From Zobellia russellii (GTDB taxonomy: Bacteria > Bacteroidota > Bacteroidia > Flavobacteriales > Flavobacteriaceae): a stretch of 64,000 nucleotides of DNA. Of the stretch, positions 9,142-18,251 are shown one piece after another; the stretch's first letter is position 1, and each line of letters opens with the position of its first letter. The position numbers and the translations under genes are program-made. The stretch is taken from NCBI RefSeq assembly GCF_018728565.1, contig NZ_JACSOI010000003.1:310001-374000 (forward strand), written 5' to 3'. A model generated the notes under the pieces. The model had not been told where the DNA came from. It ran no database searches and saw only the letters and a program-made list of their open reading frames with translations.

Positions 9142-9480
9142 ATGAACCATTACGAAACTGTTTTCATTTTGAATCCCGTGCTTTCTGATGATCAGATAGC
9201 GGAAACAGTTAAGAAATTTGAGGATTTCTTAATTAAAAATGGCGCCAAGATGGTCTCCAAAGAAAACTGGGGACTGAAGAAATTGGCCTATGCCATCCAA
9301 CACAAGAAAAGTGGATTTTACCACTTGTTCGAATTTACAGCTACCGGAGAGGTAATTACTCCTTATGAGCAAGAGTTCAAAAGAGATGAACGTGTTATGC
9401 GTTTCTTAACGGTAAAACTAGACAAGCACGCAATTGAGTGGGCTGAGAAAAGAAGAACAAGGTTAAAAGCTAAAGCTTAA
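9142..9480 (+). CDS. rpsF: 30S ribosomal protein bS6
   Basis: The 112-residue protein begins [16 protein letters not shown] and contains [13 protein letters not shown] and the [15 protein letters not shown] segment, all standard for bS6. It binds the central domain of 16S rRNA with bS18. First gene of the conserved rpsF-rpsR-rplI operon; rpsR starts six bases after its stop. The start is fixed by the conserved N-terminus and by the promoter at 9089-9119. Confidence 0.97.
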   Translation: MNHYETVFILNPVLSDDQIAETVKKFEDFLIKNGAKMVSKENWGLKKLAYAIQHKKSGFYHLFEFTATGEVITPYEQEFKRDERVMRFLTVKLDKHAIEWAEKRRTRLKAKA

Positions 9481-9486
9481 GGAATT

Positions 9487-9783
9487 ATGGCAACATTACA
9501 ACAACAAGCAAAAGGAAAAAAAGACGGTGAAATCCGTTATTTGACTCCATTGAACATTGAGACCAATACTAAAAAGAAGTATTGCCGTTTCAAGAAATCA
9601 GGTATTAAATATATCGATTACAAAGACGCGGACTTTTTAATGAAGTTAGTAAACGAGCAAGGTAAATTGTTACCTAGAAGACTTACAGGAACTTCTTTAA
9701 AATACCAACGCAAAGTGGCTCAAGCAGTCAAAAGAGCACGTCATTTGGCTTTGATGCCATACGTAGGAGATTTATTAAAATAA
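9487..9783 (+). CDS. rpsR: 30S ribosomal protein bS18
   Basis: The 98-residue protein is longer than E. coli bS18 (75) because of a basic N-terminal extension. The core [19 protein letters not shown] and the C-terminal [20 protein letters not shown] pattern ([10 protein letters not shown] end) are diagnostic. A cysteine replaced or retained in the first core motif (KYCRFKKSG) suggests no full zinc site. It partners bS6 on the small-subunit platform. It lies between rpsF and rplI in one operon. Confidence 0.97.
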   Translation: MATLQQQAKGKKDGEIRYLTPLNIETNTKKKYCRFKKSGIKYIDYKDADFLMKLVNEQGKLLPRRLTGTSLKYQRKVAQAVKRARHLALMPYVGDLLK

Positions 9784-9795
9784 ATTTAAGGCAAG

Positions 9796-10248
9796 ATGGA
9801 ACTTATACTAAAACAAGACGTAGAGCATTTAGGCTTTAAAGATGATGTCGTAAACGTAAAGAACGGTTACGGTAGAAATTACCTTATTCCAAGAGGTTTA
9901 GCCGATATGGCTACATCTTCTGCTAAAAAGGTATTGGCAGAGAACTTAAAACAAAGAGCTCACAAAGAGAAAAAAGTTGTTGATGCTGCTAGCAAAACAG
10001 CTGAAGCTCTTAAAGCTTTGGAATTGAAAATAGCTGCTAAGACAGGTGCTGCCGATAAATTATTTGGATCGGTTACTACTATTGATCTAGCTGCTGCCCT
10101 TGAAAAAGAAGGTCACAGTATTGATAAGAAATTTATCAGCATTCAAGGTGGTGCCGTTAAGCGTACTGGTCCTTATAATGCACAAATAAGATTGCACAGG
10201 GAAGTAATTGTAGATTTCCCTTTTGAGGTTGTCGCAGACAAAAAATAA
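9796..10248 (+). CDS. rplI: 50S ribosomal protein bL9
   Basis: The 150-residue protein starts MELILKQDVEHLGFKDDVV and carries the bL9 signature VKNGYGRNYLIPRGLA near residues 21-36. A lysine/alanine-rich central helix connects to the C-terminal domain, the normal dumbbell shape. It binds near the L1 stalk of 23S rRNA. Last gene of the operon, 12 bases after rpsR, followed by a terminator. Confidence 0.97.
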   Translation: MELILKQDVEHLGFKDDVVNVKNGYGRNYLIPRGLADMATSSAKKVLAENLKQRAHKEKKVVDAASKTAEALKALELKIAAKTGAADKLFGSVTTIDLAAALEKEGHSIDKKFISIQGGAVKRTGPYNAQIRLHREVIVDFPFEVVADKK

Positions 10249-10284
10249 CGTTAACAGAACGTTAATAACCTTATGATAACTTAG

Positions 10285-10315
10285 AAGAGCTATGCTTGCA
10301 TAGCTCTTTTTTTTT
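10285..10315 (+). terminator. Intrinsic terminator of the rpsF operon
   Basis: An 8-bp or longer stem (GAGCTATG/CATAGCTC) with a 4-base loop is followed by nine T residues. Confidence 0.92.
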
Positions 10316-10344
10316 GCGCTCTTTTGTAAGACTAACTCAAACAG

Positions 10345-13300
10345 ATGATTATGTCTAACAAACTTCATTTAAGTCTTGTGCTATTCCTTTCTTTCTTTAG
10401 CGCAATTGCACAGGTTACGACCTCCAACATGAGCGGATCGGTGGTTGATGATCAGAACTTACCTTTATTAGGTGCAAACGTAGTTGCTGTACATACCCCA
10501 ACGGGTACCAAGTATGGCGCTATCACTAACGAAGATGGTCTATTTAGAATACTTAACCTTAGGGTGGGTGGGCCCTATACGGTTACAGTTTCTTATGTTG
10601 GTTTTAAGCCACATAGTTTAACTAATGTGTATTTGTCATTAGGGGAAACGTTTAATGCAAACATAAACTTAACAAGTGAAAGTCAGGCATTGGACGAAGT
10701 AGTTGTGGTTTCTGATAGGTCCGGGACATTTAATGGTGACAGAACCGGTGCGGAAACAAGTGTAGGTAGAAGGGAATTAACACGCCTGCCTACCATTTCT
10801 CGTTCTGCTCAAGATTTTACTAGGTTAGAGCCAACGGCCAGTGGCAATTCTTTTGGTGGACGTAATGATCAGTTTAACAATTTTTCTTTGGATGGGGCAG
10901 TTTTTAATAATCCTTTCGGGTTGGATGCAGCTACTCCTGGTGGGCAGACTGGCTCTCAACCCATATCGTTAGATGCCATTGAGCAAATTCAAGTTTCTAC
11001 AGCCCCTTATGATGTTACACAATCTGGTTTTACCGGAGCTGCGGTCAATGCGGTAACTAAAAGCGGTACAAACGAGTTTCATGGAACAGTATATGGCTTT
11101 ACTAGAAATGAAAGTTTAACTGGAGGAAAAATAAAAGGGGAAGATGTTACAAAACCCGACTTGAACCAAAATCAATACGGAATTAGTATTGGGGGGCCTA
11201 TAGTAAAGGATAAATTATTCTTTTTTGCAAACTTTGAAAAAGATGAAAGAGATGATTTGGGAACAAATGGTTGGGTTTCAAACAGTGGGTCAGGTGCTAT
11301 TAATGAATCTAGAGTTTTGGAGAGTGATTTGATTTCTGTTCAATCAGCCCTTGCAGCGGCGGGTTATAATACCGGCTCATATGATGGTTTTACGCATGCT
11401 TCGGAATCTACCAAAGGTATTTTTAAACTAGATTGGAACATTAACGATGATCATCGCTTAGCTGTTATTTATAATTTTTTAAGAGCATCTAAGGAAAAAC
11501 CAGCGCATCCAACGGCTATTAATACTAGAGGACCCAATGCAAATACATTGCAGTTTCAAAATTCGGGATATGAGATTAACAACAACTTAAATTCTTTTCA
11601 GTTAGAATTAAATTCAACGTTTTCCTCAACAACTACAAACAAGTTGCAAGTTGGGTTTACTCATTTTGATGATTTTAGAAACCCGTTCTCAACACCTGCT
11701 CCAGTAATAAATATTACCAAAGATGGCTCACCTTATATTATAGCTGGTCATGAGCCTTTTTCTATTAATAATAAATTAGATCAAAAAGTTTTTCAGGTTA
11801 CAAATAACATGAACTTCTTTAAAGGTAATCATACATATACTGTTGGATTTTCTTTTGAAAAATTTCAGTTTGATAATTCATTTAATCTAAAAGGCTATGG
11901 CTTTGATGTCTTTGGTAGTGTAGATATTGCGGATTTTGATGCAAGTAATTATGACTTTGCTGCGGCGCAAGCTACTTTTAATACTAAAAATGCTTTAGGT
12001 GATGGAGCAGATGGAGGATGGTTGTTGGCCGAAACGAATGTCGGTCAATTAGCTTTTTATGTACAAGACGAGTGGAATATATCTGAAAAATTCCGATTGA
12101 CTTATGGCATACGTATGGATAAACCTCTATTTTTTGATACGGCGGATAAAGCCCAGGAATTTATTGATACGGATAATGGTGAGGTATATCTACCGGATAC
12201 AGAATATTTTGACCCGGAAACGGGAGAAGCTCTGTTGATTGATTCTACAGAAATGCCTAATAATGATTGGTTAATATCTCCAAGAGTTGGTTTTAACTAT
12301 GATATAAAGGGAGACAATACATTTAAATTACGAGGAGGAACGGGAGTATTTACTGGTCGTTTTCCTTTTGTTTGGGTAGGTAACCAAGTAAGTGGTGTGG
12401 ATGCCTTTTTCTATCAGGCCGTAGATCCAGATTTTAAATTTCCCCAAGTTTGGAGAACCAACATTGGTGTGGATAAACGATTGGATAATGGTCTTGTTCT
12501 GACTGCAGATTTTTCTTATACGAAAGATATAAATGGTGTTCACGTTCAGAACTGGGGTTTGAAAGAGCCTTCAGGACAATTGCAAGGAGTTGATAATAGG
12601 GCAGTTTATTTAGACGGTGACCATGCAAAGGCTACTTTACCTTGGGGTGATGTTGTTAATGGAAACGCTTATGTAATGACAAATTCTGATAAAGGAAGAA
12701 TCTGGAATGCTTCTTTAAAAGCTGAAAAATCCTTTACCAATGGATTGTATACAATGTTGGCATATAGCTTCTTGGATTCTAGGGATGTAAATTCAATTGA
12801 AGCAGAGATAACAGGAGATGCTTTTGCAGGAAACCCAGCTTTAGGTAATGTAAACAATGATGTTTTGGCCCATTCCAAGTACGGTGACAAACATCGTTTT
12901 ATTGGAGTTGCAAGTAAGAAGTGGGACTACGGTAACGATAAATGGTCAACAACACTTTCCACCTTTTTTGAGTATGCGCAAGGTGCACGTTTTAACTACA
13001 CTTATGGAGGGGATATTAACGGAGATGGTTCTAGTATTAATGATTTAATATATATCCCAACTACCAGTAAAATTGGAGCAATGCAATTTAGTGGTACGGA
13101 TGATGCCGCAAGTTTAGAAAATTATATTTCCCAAGATGATTATTTAAATGAAAGAAGAGGTGAGTATGCTGAAAGGTATGGAGCAATATCACCTTGGAGA
13201 GGGAAGTGGGATGTAAAATTGTTGCAAGATTATAGAATAAAATGTGCCAATGGAAGAACAAATACCATCCAATTGAGCTTTGATATATTGAATATAGGTA

Positions 13301-13488
13301 ACATGATCAATTCGGATTGGGGATTAATTCAACAACCAAATAGTGAGCAATTATTAGGGGTGAACTTTGATGCAGCCGGATTACCTGTATATACTTTTAA
13401 TGGTAATGCGGAAAGTAGAACTTTTGGTTATGACTCAAGCTTAGCCTCTAGATGGCAGGCTCAAATAGGTCTACGCTATATTTTCTAG
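10345..13488 (+). CDS. Oar-like TonB-dependent receptor with carboxypeptidase-regulatory-like N-terminal domain
   Basis: The 1047-residue outer-membrane protein has a signal peptide (residues ~1-24, ending near SAIAQ), a CarboxypepD_reg-like beta-sandwich (~30-115), a plug domain (~130-250, with NNFSLDGAVFNNPFG and AVTKSGTNEFHG), then a long beta-barrel ending in aromatic-terminated LRYIF. The plug and the TKSGTN motif match the Oar group of TonB receptors rather than SusC. No SusD-type partner or siderophore gene adjoins, so the substrate is unknown. A second in-frame ATG (10351, MSNKLHL) is an equally good start. A terminator follows. Confidence 0.88.
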   Translation: MIMSNKLHLSLVLFLSFFSAIAQVTTSNMSGSVVDDQNLPLLGANVVAVHTPTGTKYGAITNEDGLFRILNLRVGGPYTVTVSYVGFKPHSLTNVYLSLGETFNANINLTSESQALDEVVVVSDRSGTFNGDRTGAETSVGRRELTRLPTISRSAQDFTRLEPTASGNSFGGRNDQFNNFSLDGAVFNNPFGLDAATPGGQTGSQPISLDAIEQIQVSTAPYDVTQSGFTGAAVNAVTKSGTNEFHGTVYGFTRNESLTGGKIKGEDVTKPDLNQNQYGISIGGPIVKDKLFFFANFEKDERDDLGTNGWVSNSGSGAINESRVLESDLISVQSALAAAGYNTGSYDGFTHASESTKGIFKLDWNINDDHRLAVIYNFLRASKEKPAHPTAINTRGPNANTLQFQNSGYEINNNLNSFQLELNSTFSSTTTNKLQVGFTHFDDFRNPFSTPAPVINITKDGSPYIIAGHEPFSINNKLDQKVFQVTNNMNFFKGNHTYTVGFSFEKFQFDNSFNLKGYGFDVFGSVDIADFDASNYDFAAAQATFNTKNALGDGADGGWLLAETNVGQLAFYVQDEWNISEKFRLTYGIRMDKPLFFDTADKAQEFIDTDNGEVYLPDTEYFDPETGEALLIDSTEMPNNDWLISPRVGFNYDIKGDNTFKLRGGTGVFTGRFPFVWVGNQVSGVDAFFYQAVDPDFKFPQVWRTNIGVDKRLDNGLVLTADFSYTKDINGVHVQNWGLKEPSGQLQGVDNRAVYLDGDHAKATLPWGDVVNGNAYVMTNSDKGRIWNASLKAEKSFTNGLYTMLAYSFLDSRDVNSIEAEITGDAFAGNPALGNVNNDVLAHSKYGDKHRFIGVASKKWDYGNDKWSTTLSTFFEYAQGARFNYTYGGDINGDGSSINDLIYIPTTSKIGAMQFSGTDDAASLENYISQDDYLNERRGEYAERYGAISPWRGKWDVKLLQDYRIKCANGRTNTIQLSFDILNIGNMINSDWGLIQQPNSEQLLGVNFDAAGLPVYTFNGNAESRTFGYDSSLASRWQAQIGLRYIF

Positions 13489-13512
13489 AACTAATAATCA
13501 TATTTTATTGCA

Positions 13513-13548
13513 CAAAGGCCGTACTTATCGTACGGTCTTTTTATTTTT
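13513..13548 (+). terminator. Intrinsic terminator of the Oar-like receptor gene
   Basis: The stem AAAGGCCGTAC/GTACGGTCTTT (one mismatch) with a 5-base loop is followed by a T-rich tail. The tail overlaps a possible -7 element (TATTTTTG, 13542-13549) for the next gene. Confidence 0.8.
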
Positions 13549-13553
13549 GCAGA

Positions 13554-14027
13554 ATGAAATACATGAGGCTTACCAAGCAGCAATTAGAAGAGCTGCATCA
13601 AGAATTTATAAACTTCCTGGCTACACAATCCATAACGGGTGATGAATGGGAAGAAATTAAAACGAACAGACCACAAGTTGCAGAAGAAGAGATAGATGTT
13701 TTTAGTGATTTGGTCTGGGAGGGCGTACTTACCAAAGTAGCGTATTTGGAAAATATTTCCGAAAAGCAAATGCATTTATTCTATTTGGCCGAAAAGGAAA
13801 TGAAATTAATTTCGGTAAAGGTGATGAACCCAGAAATAGATTTGACCACTAATATTGGGTTTTCTTGGTTCAAGAAAAATTGGCAGTCAGACTTCGTAGA
13901 ATATTTAACGGCTTCCAAGATGTATACTGAAGATAAAAACCTAGATAAATTTAAGCTTATCCAACAAGGTGCAGTTATTACAAAAGGTGATCTGTACCAA
14001 TGGTTTGATAAGGTTATAGAGGTTTAG
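13554..14027 (+). CDS. DUF6495-like conserved flavobacterial protein
   Basis: The 157-residue soluble protein, starting MKYMRLTKQQLEELHQEF, resembles from memory the DUF6495 family of Bacteroidota; function unknown. It is acidic, has no signal peptide or membrane segment, and is rich in aromatic and charged residues. The frame stays open 102 bases further upstream, into the 3' end of the receptor gene, but that extension covers the terminator and is not credible. If TATTTTTG at 13542-13549 is the promoter, transcription starts near 13555 and the ATG at 13563 (MRLTKQ) is the true start. Confidence 0.75.
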   Translation: MKYMRLTKQQLEELHQEFINFLATQSITGDEWEEIKTNRPQVAEEEIDVFSDLVWEGVLTKVAYLENISEKQMHLFYLAEKEMKLISVKVMNPEIDLTTNIGFSWFKKNWQSDFVEYLTASKMYTEDKNLDKFKLIQQGAVITKGDLYQWFDKVIEV

Positions 14028-14117
14028 GCGAACCTTATTTTCATCGCACGCTAATTTTACAACAGAGCACGGAATTGGGATTATCTATATAATTCACTGC
14101 TCGTCTTTCTAAAATTT

Positions 14118-14125
14118 TATATTTG
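14118..14125 (+). promoter_or_regulatory. -7 element of the hisS promoter
   Basis: TATATTTG is an exact TAnnTTTG match 17 bases upstream of the hisS ATG. No clear TTG is seen at the expected -33 distance. Confidence 0.5.
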
Positions 14126-14142
14126 CACCACAATTACATCTA

Positions 14143-15519
14143 ATGGCACAAAAACCGAGCATACCTAAGGGAACTAGGGATTTTACCCCTTCCGAAGTCA
14201 TCAAAAGAAACTACATTTTTGATATTGTAAAAAGGCATTTTCAGACCTTTGGTTTTCAGCCTATTGAAACCCCTTCTTTTGAAAATTCGGATACCTTAAT
14301 GGGAAAATATGGTGATGAAGGTGACCGCCTCATTTTTAAGATTTTGAATTCTGGTGATTTCTTGAACAAGGTAGATGATGTTACCTACAGTTCTAAAAAT
14401 TCAAGTTCTTTAACCCCAAAGATTTCTGAAAAAGCTCTCCGTTATGATTTGACCGTGCCCTTTGCTCGTTATGTAGTCATGCATCAGAATGAAATTGATT
14501 TTCCGTTTAAGCGCTATCAGATTCAGCCGGTTTGGCGTGCGGATAGGCCTCAAAAAGGACGTTTTCGTGAGTTTTTTCAGTGTGATGCAGATGTAGTTGG
14601 TTCTGATTCCCTTTTGCAGGAAATAGAGTTTGTGCAGTTGTACGATGCCGTTTTTACTGATTTAAAGTTGGAAGGTGTCAACATTAAAATGAACAACAGA
14701 AAAATTCTTTCGGGTATTGCCGAAGTTATAGGTGCACAAGACCTCCTTATAGATTTTACAGTTGCTTTGGATAAGTTGGATAAAATTGGTGAAGAGGGTG
14801 TGAAGAAAGAAATGGCGGAAAGAGGGTTGACTCCGGAAGCTATTGCCAAGGTAGAACCACTTTTCTCGCTAACGGGTGGTAATTTAGAGCAGCTTCAAGC
14901 TTTAAGAGACCTGTTAAAAGACTCTGAAACAGGTAGTAAAGGAGTTGAAGAGCTGACTTTTATCGTGAGTACTATTGAAGAAATGGGGCTGCAATCCGCT
15001 AAACTTTCTATTGATGTTACTCTAGCTAGAGGACTTAATTATTACACAGGAGCTATTTTTGAAGTTGGCGCACCGGAAGGAGTAAAAATGGGGTCTATTG
15101 GTGGTGGTGGCCGTTATGATGACCTTACCGGTATTTTTGGTTTAAAGGATGTAAGTGGAGTTGGCATCTCTTTTGGCTTGGACCGTATCTATTTGGTCTT
15201 AGAAGAATTGGGCCTTTTTCCTGAACGTATTGATCAATCCCTGCAAGTACTTTGCCTAAATTTTGGGGATAAAGAAGGTTTGGCCGCGTTAAAATTGGTA
15301 TCCGCTTTACGTAAAAATGGTGTTAAAGCAGATGTCTACCCGTCCAATGCAAAAATTCAGAAGCAATTCAAATATGCAAATAATAGAAATGTACCGTATG
15401 TAGTTTTGATCGGGGAAAAAGAATTGGAAGAAAATTCTTTTGTTGTAAAGCATATGGAAAATGGTGAGCAAAAAACGTTTGCTTTGAATGCCATTTCGGA
15501 TTTTATAACAACATTATAG
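14143..15519 (+). CDS. hisS: Histidyl-tRNA synthetase
   Basis: The 458-residue class II synthetase shows the N-terminal PKGTRDFTP, motif 2 with YQIQPVWRADRPQKGRFREF, the histidine-specific LARGLNYYTGAIFE and motif 3 with GVGISFGLDRIY. The C-terminal anticodon-binding domain covers roughly the last 100 residues. It charges tRNA-His. The final six bases overlap the 3' end of the convergent Nudix gene, so the two transcripts are antisense at their ends with no terminator between them. Confidence 0.97.
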   Translation: MAQKPSIPKGTRDFTPSEVIKRNYIFDIVKRHFQTFGFQPIETPSFENSDTLMGKYGDEGDRLIFKILNSGDFLNKVDDVTYSSKNSSSLTPKISEKALRYDLTVPFARYVVMHQNEIDFPFKRYQIQPVWRADRPQKGRFREFFQCDADVVGSDSLLQEIEFVQLYDAVFTDLKLEGVNIKMNNRKILSGIAEVIGAQDLLIDFTVALDKLDKIGEEGVKKEMAERGLTPEAIAKVEPLFSLTGGNLEQLQALRDLLKDSETGSKGVEELTFIVSTIEEMGLQSAKLSIDVTLARGLNYYTGAIFEVGAPEGVKMGSIGGGGRYDDLTGIFGLKDVSGVGISFGLDRIYLVLEELGLFPERIDQSLQVLCLNFGDKEGLAALKLVSALRKNGVKADVYPSNAKIQKQFKYANNRNVPYVVLIGEKELEENSFVVKHMENGEQKTFALNAISDFITTL

Positions 15520-16062
15520 CCTCTTTTTAATCTCTTTAATAATGGTCTTATAGTATTCCGTACTATGAGGAACATATTTTTGGGTGTTGGCCAGCCCCCA
15601 TGTTTCTTGAGAAAATTGAATTAAAGATAGTAGGGCCAAGTCTTCAACTTCACTTTCTTGTTTTTTTAGTTGATGTAAGGGCGCTTTAAGTTCACATAAG
15701 AAGGTGTGATGAAACTCGCAGTCTAGCAACTGCTCGGAATGTTTGTGAACGGATTTAAAAATACCGATTTTTTCCAAAGCTTCGGGCTGAACGCTTAGGC
15801 CTATCTCTTCTTCAATTTCACGCGTTGCCGAAATCTCTATATTTTCTCCGGCCCCAATATGGCCTGCCACCGATACATCCCACAGTAAAGGAAATACATC
15901 TTTGTTTTTAGACCGTTGCTGAAGCAAGATTTGTCCATTTTTGGTGTACAACCAAATATGAACCGTTGGGTGAAATAACCCTTTTAGGTGAGCTTCGGAT
16001 TTCATTGCCGTCTTTCCAGTGGTATTTCCATTGGAGTCGAGGATATCAATTAATTCATCCAT
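15514..16062 (-). CDS. Nudix hydrolase, IPP isomerase/YfcD-like
   Basis: The 182-residue protein carries a complete Nudix box at residues 70-89 (GX5EX7REUXEEXGU; GAGENIEISATREIEEEIGL). The opening DELIDILDSNGNTTG and the FHPTVHIWLY segment group it with the YfcD/isopentenyl-diphosphate isomerase-like branch. It probably hydrolyses a nucleoside diphosphate derivative; I cannot name the substrate. It lies downstream of an M42 peptidase gene but a terminator separates them. Its stop (TAA on the minus strand) lies inside the hisS 3' end. Confidence 0.88.
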   Translation of the reverse strand: MDELIDILDSNGNTTGKTAMKSEAHLKGLFHPTVHIWLYTKNGQILLQQRSKNKDVFPLLWDVSVAGHIGAGENIEISATREIEEEIGLSVQPEALEKIGIFKSVHKHSEQLLDCEFHHTFLCELKAPLHQLKKQESEVEDLALLSLIQFSQETWGLANTQKYVPHSTEYYKTIIKEIKKRL

Positions 16063-16072
16063 ATGTAAAAAA

Positions 16073-16098
16073 TAAACCCTCCTTTTTGGGGAGGGTTA
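16073..16098 (-). terminator. Intrinsic terminator of the M42 peptidase gene
   Basis: On the minus strand an AACCCTCC/GGAGGGTT stem with a short loop is followed by TTATTTTTT. It lies between the M42 stop and the Nudix start. Confidence 0.75.
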
Positions 16099-16105
16099 GA
16101 TTTGT

Positions 16106-17194
16106 TTAATCGAAATAACTAAAAGTTTCTCCGTCTTTAATATTCAAGACCGTTTCGTAAATCAACCTGATTACGTTTTCAACATCGTCTCTGTGAACCG
16201 TTTCAACAGTGGTGTGCATATAACGTAACGGCAAGGAGATAAGAGCGGAAGCAACACCTCCATTACTGTAAGCAAAAGCATCTGTATCCGTTCCGGTAGC
16301 CCTGGAAGCTGCCATGCGCTGAAAGGGTATTTTATTGGCCTCAGCAGTTTCAATGATACGTTCTCGTAATTTGTTCTGAACCGCCGGGGCATAGGAAATT
16401 ACGGGTCCGGCACCAATTTCGGTATGGCCTTGTGTTTTTTGCTCGATCATAGGAGTAGTGGTGTCATGGCAAACATCTGTTATGATGGCCACATTGGGCT
16501 TAATGGTCTGCGTAATCATCTCCGCACCACGTAAACCTATTTCTTCTTGAACCGAGTTGGTAATATATAGCCCAAAAGGCAATTTCTTCTTGTTCTCGTG
16601 AAGCAAACGTGCTACTTCGGCAATCATAAAGCCACCGGCGCGGTTATCAATGGCACGGCAAACAAATTTGTCTCCGTTCAAGATTTGGAACTCGTCCGGA
16701 TAGGTAATAACACACCCAACATGAACTCCCATTTTCTCTACTTCCTCTTTGTTTTTTGCTCCTATATCAATAAATATATTATCCAATTTAGGAGGTGTTT
16801 CCTTGCCTTTATCGCGGGTATGAATAGCTGGCCATCCAAAAATTCCTTTAACTATTCCGTCTTTGGTGTGGATATTCACCCATTTGGAAGGGGCTATTTG
16901 GTGGTCACTACCTCCATTTCTAATAACGTACAGTAATCCGTTATCGCTAACGTAGTTTACGTACCATGATATTTCGTCTGAGTGCCCTTCTATTACCACC
17001 TTGAATTTGGCATCTGGGTTAATTACCCCTACGGCCGTACCGTATGTGTCCGTTATAAAGGTGTCCACATAGGGTTTAAGGTAGTCCATCCATATTTTTT
17101 GACCTTCCCATTCGTAGCCCGTTGGAGCTGCGTTATTCAAATATTTTTCAAAAAAATCAAGTGATTTTTTGGTAAGAATTTTCTTTGTAGCCAT
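16106..17194 (-). CDS. M42 family zinc aminopeptidase (glutamyl aminopeptidase/endoglucanase-like)
   Basis: The 362-residue cytoplasmic protein has all M42 metal and catalytic residues: His71 and Asp73 in EGHSDE, Asp183 in AIDNRAGG, Glu217-Glu218 in VQEEIG, Asp240 in ITDVCHD and His327 in RYMHTT. Such enzymes form dodecameric tetrahedral particles that trim peptides. Families of this type are often mislabelled as cellulases; no cellulase feature is present. It is divergent from the DUF4294 gene across a 93-base spacer, a neighbourhood I recall from other Bacteroidota. Confidence 0.92.
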   Translation of the reverse strand: MATKKILTKKSLDFFEKYLNNAAPTGYEWEGQKIWMDYLKPYVDTFITDTYGTAVGVINPDAKFKVVIEGHSDEISWYVNYVSDNGLLYVIRNGGSDHQIAPSKWVNIHTKDGIVKGIFGWPAIHTRDKGKETPPKLDNIFIDIGAKNKEEVEKMGVHVGCVITYPDEFQILNGDKFVCRAIDNRAGGFMIAEVARLLHENKKKLPFGLYITNSVQEEIGLRGAEMITQTIKPNVAIITDVCHDTTTPMIEQKTQGHTEIGAGPVISYAPAVQNKLRERIIETAEANKIPFQRMAASRATGTDTDAFAYSNGGVASALISLPLRYMHTTVETVHRDDVENVIRLIYETVLNIKDGETFSYFD

Positions 17195-17287
17195 TAAATT
17201 TATATTTAAATACGAATTTACTAATATTCACTTTTATTTAATAATAAGCAGACCTATTTATCGTTAATTTGGCAAGGCTTTTGTATA

Positions 17288-17980
17288 ATGTCCGTTATGA
17301 AAAAAACAATTCTGTTTTTATTTTTTACCAACCTCTTTCTTTTAGGGTATTCTCAAATAGAGGAAGAACCTTTGGACTCCATTGCGGAAAAGATGATTAT
17401 CGTAGAAGGCGATTCTATATTTAGGAATTCTATAGATTTGGATGAAGTTTATCTGTTCGGGAAATTAAAATTCACTTCCTACAAGGATAAATTAAGGTAT
17501 TATATTTTGAGAAGAAAGACATTAAAGGTGTATCCCTATGCCAAATTGGCGGCTGAGCGGCTAGAGGAACTTAATGACAGTATTACAAAAATCAAGAAGC
17601 GTAGGCACCAAAAGAAATATACCAAAGAAATCCAAAAGTTTATTGAAGAGGAATTTTCCGAAGAATTAAAAAAATTGACTCGTACGGAAGGTCAGATTTT
17701 GGTGAAACTGATATACAGGCAGACCGGAGAAACGGCTTTTGACCTCGTTAAGGAGCTTAGGAGCGGTTGGCGTGCCTTTTGGTACAATACCACGGCAAGC
17801 ATGTTTAAAATAAGCTTAAAAGAACGGTTTCAGCCTGATCAAGTACATGAGGATTACCTTATAGAAGATATATTGCAGCGCGCTTTCTCCGAGTTTAGGC
17901 TGGAGCGCCAAGAATCTGTACTAGATTATGATTATGCCCAGTTAATCAATAAATGGGGAGATGTAGGAAGCAAACAATAG
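17288..17980 (+). CDS. Exported DUF4294 domain protein
   Basis: The 230-residue protein has a signal peptide (MKKTILFLFFTNLFLLGYSQ) and then a charged helical body with LDEVYLFGKLKFTSYKDKL, the typical opening of DUF4294. Most of residues 70-150 looks helical and basic. Function is unknown; it is predicted periplasmic. Two ATGs are possible, 17288 (MSVMKK) and 17297 (MKK); the second gives a cleaner signal peptide. Its 3' end is two bases from the convergent small membrane gene. Confidence 0.82.
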   Translation: MSVMKKTILFLFFTNLFLLGYSQIEEEPLDSIAEKMIIVEGDSIFRNSIDLDEVYLFGKLKFTSYKDKLRYYILRRKTLKVYPYAKLAAERLEELNDSITKIKKRRHQKKYTKEIQKFIEEEFSEELKKLTRTEGQILVKLIYRQTGETAFDLVKELRSGWRAFWYNTTASMFKISLKERFQPDQVHEDYLIEDILQRAFSEFRLERQESVLDYDYAQLINKWGDVGSKQ

Positions 17981-17982
17981 AG

Positions 17983-18225
17983 TTATTTTTTCTTTTTCTT
18001 ACCGAACAGAGACTCCATAATTAACCGTAAACTGTAAAATGCCATTACTATTGCTCCAATGGCGAATATAAAGCCTAAAATTAGAACGGGCCAATATAAG
18101 GGATGACCTTGGTTTTTAAAAGCTTGGTATATTACACCTGGAGCCAGGAACATTAGGAAAATTGTATAAGCAATATGTTTAAGCCCTTTTACCAGTAAAT
18201 CTTTATCCGTTCTCTTTTGAGACAT
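17983..18225 (-). CDS. Small two-helix membrane protein, DUF6095-like
   Basis: The 80-residue protein (start MSQKRTDKDLL) has two hydrophobic segments, AYTIFLMFLAPGVIYQAF and VLILGFIFAIGAIVMAFYSL, separated by a short loop and ending in a lysine cluster, so both termini should be cytoplasmic. It resembles from memory DUF6095 of flavobacteria; function unknown. The frame extends five codons upstream (ATG at 18240), but the inner start matches the family better. It lies tail to tail with DUF4294. Confidence 0.72.
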   Translation of the reverse strand: MSQKRTDKDLLVKGLKHIAYTIFLMFLAPGVIYQAFKNQGHPLYWPVLILGFIFAIGAIVMAFYSLRLIMESLFGKKKKK

Positions 18226-18251
18226 AGTTGCAAAATTCAATTTGGGTAAAA

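Noticed and set aside
13452-13553. Upstream extension of the DUF6495-like gene
   Set aside because: It runs through the end of the receptor gene and through a terminator hairpin.
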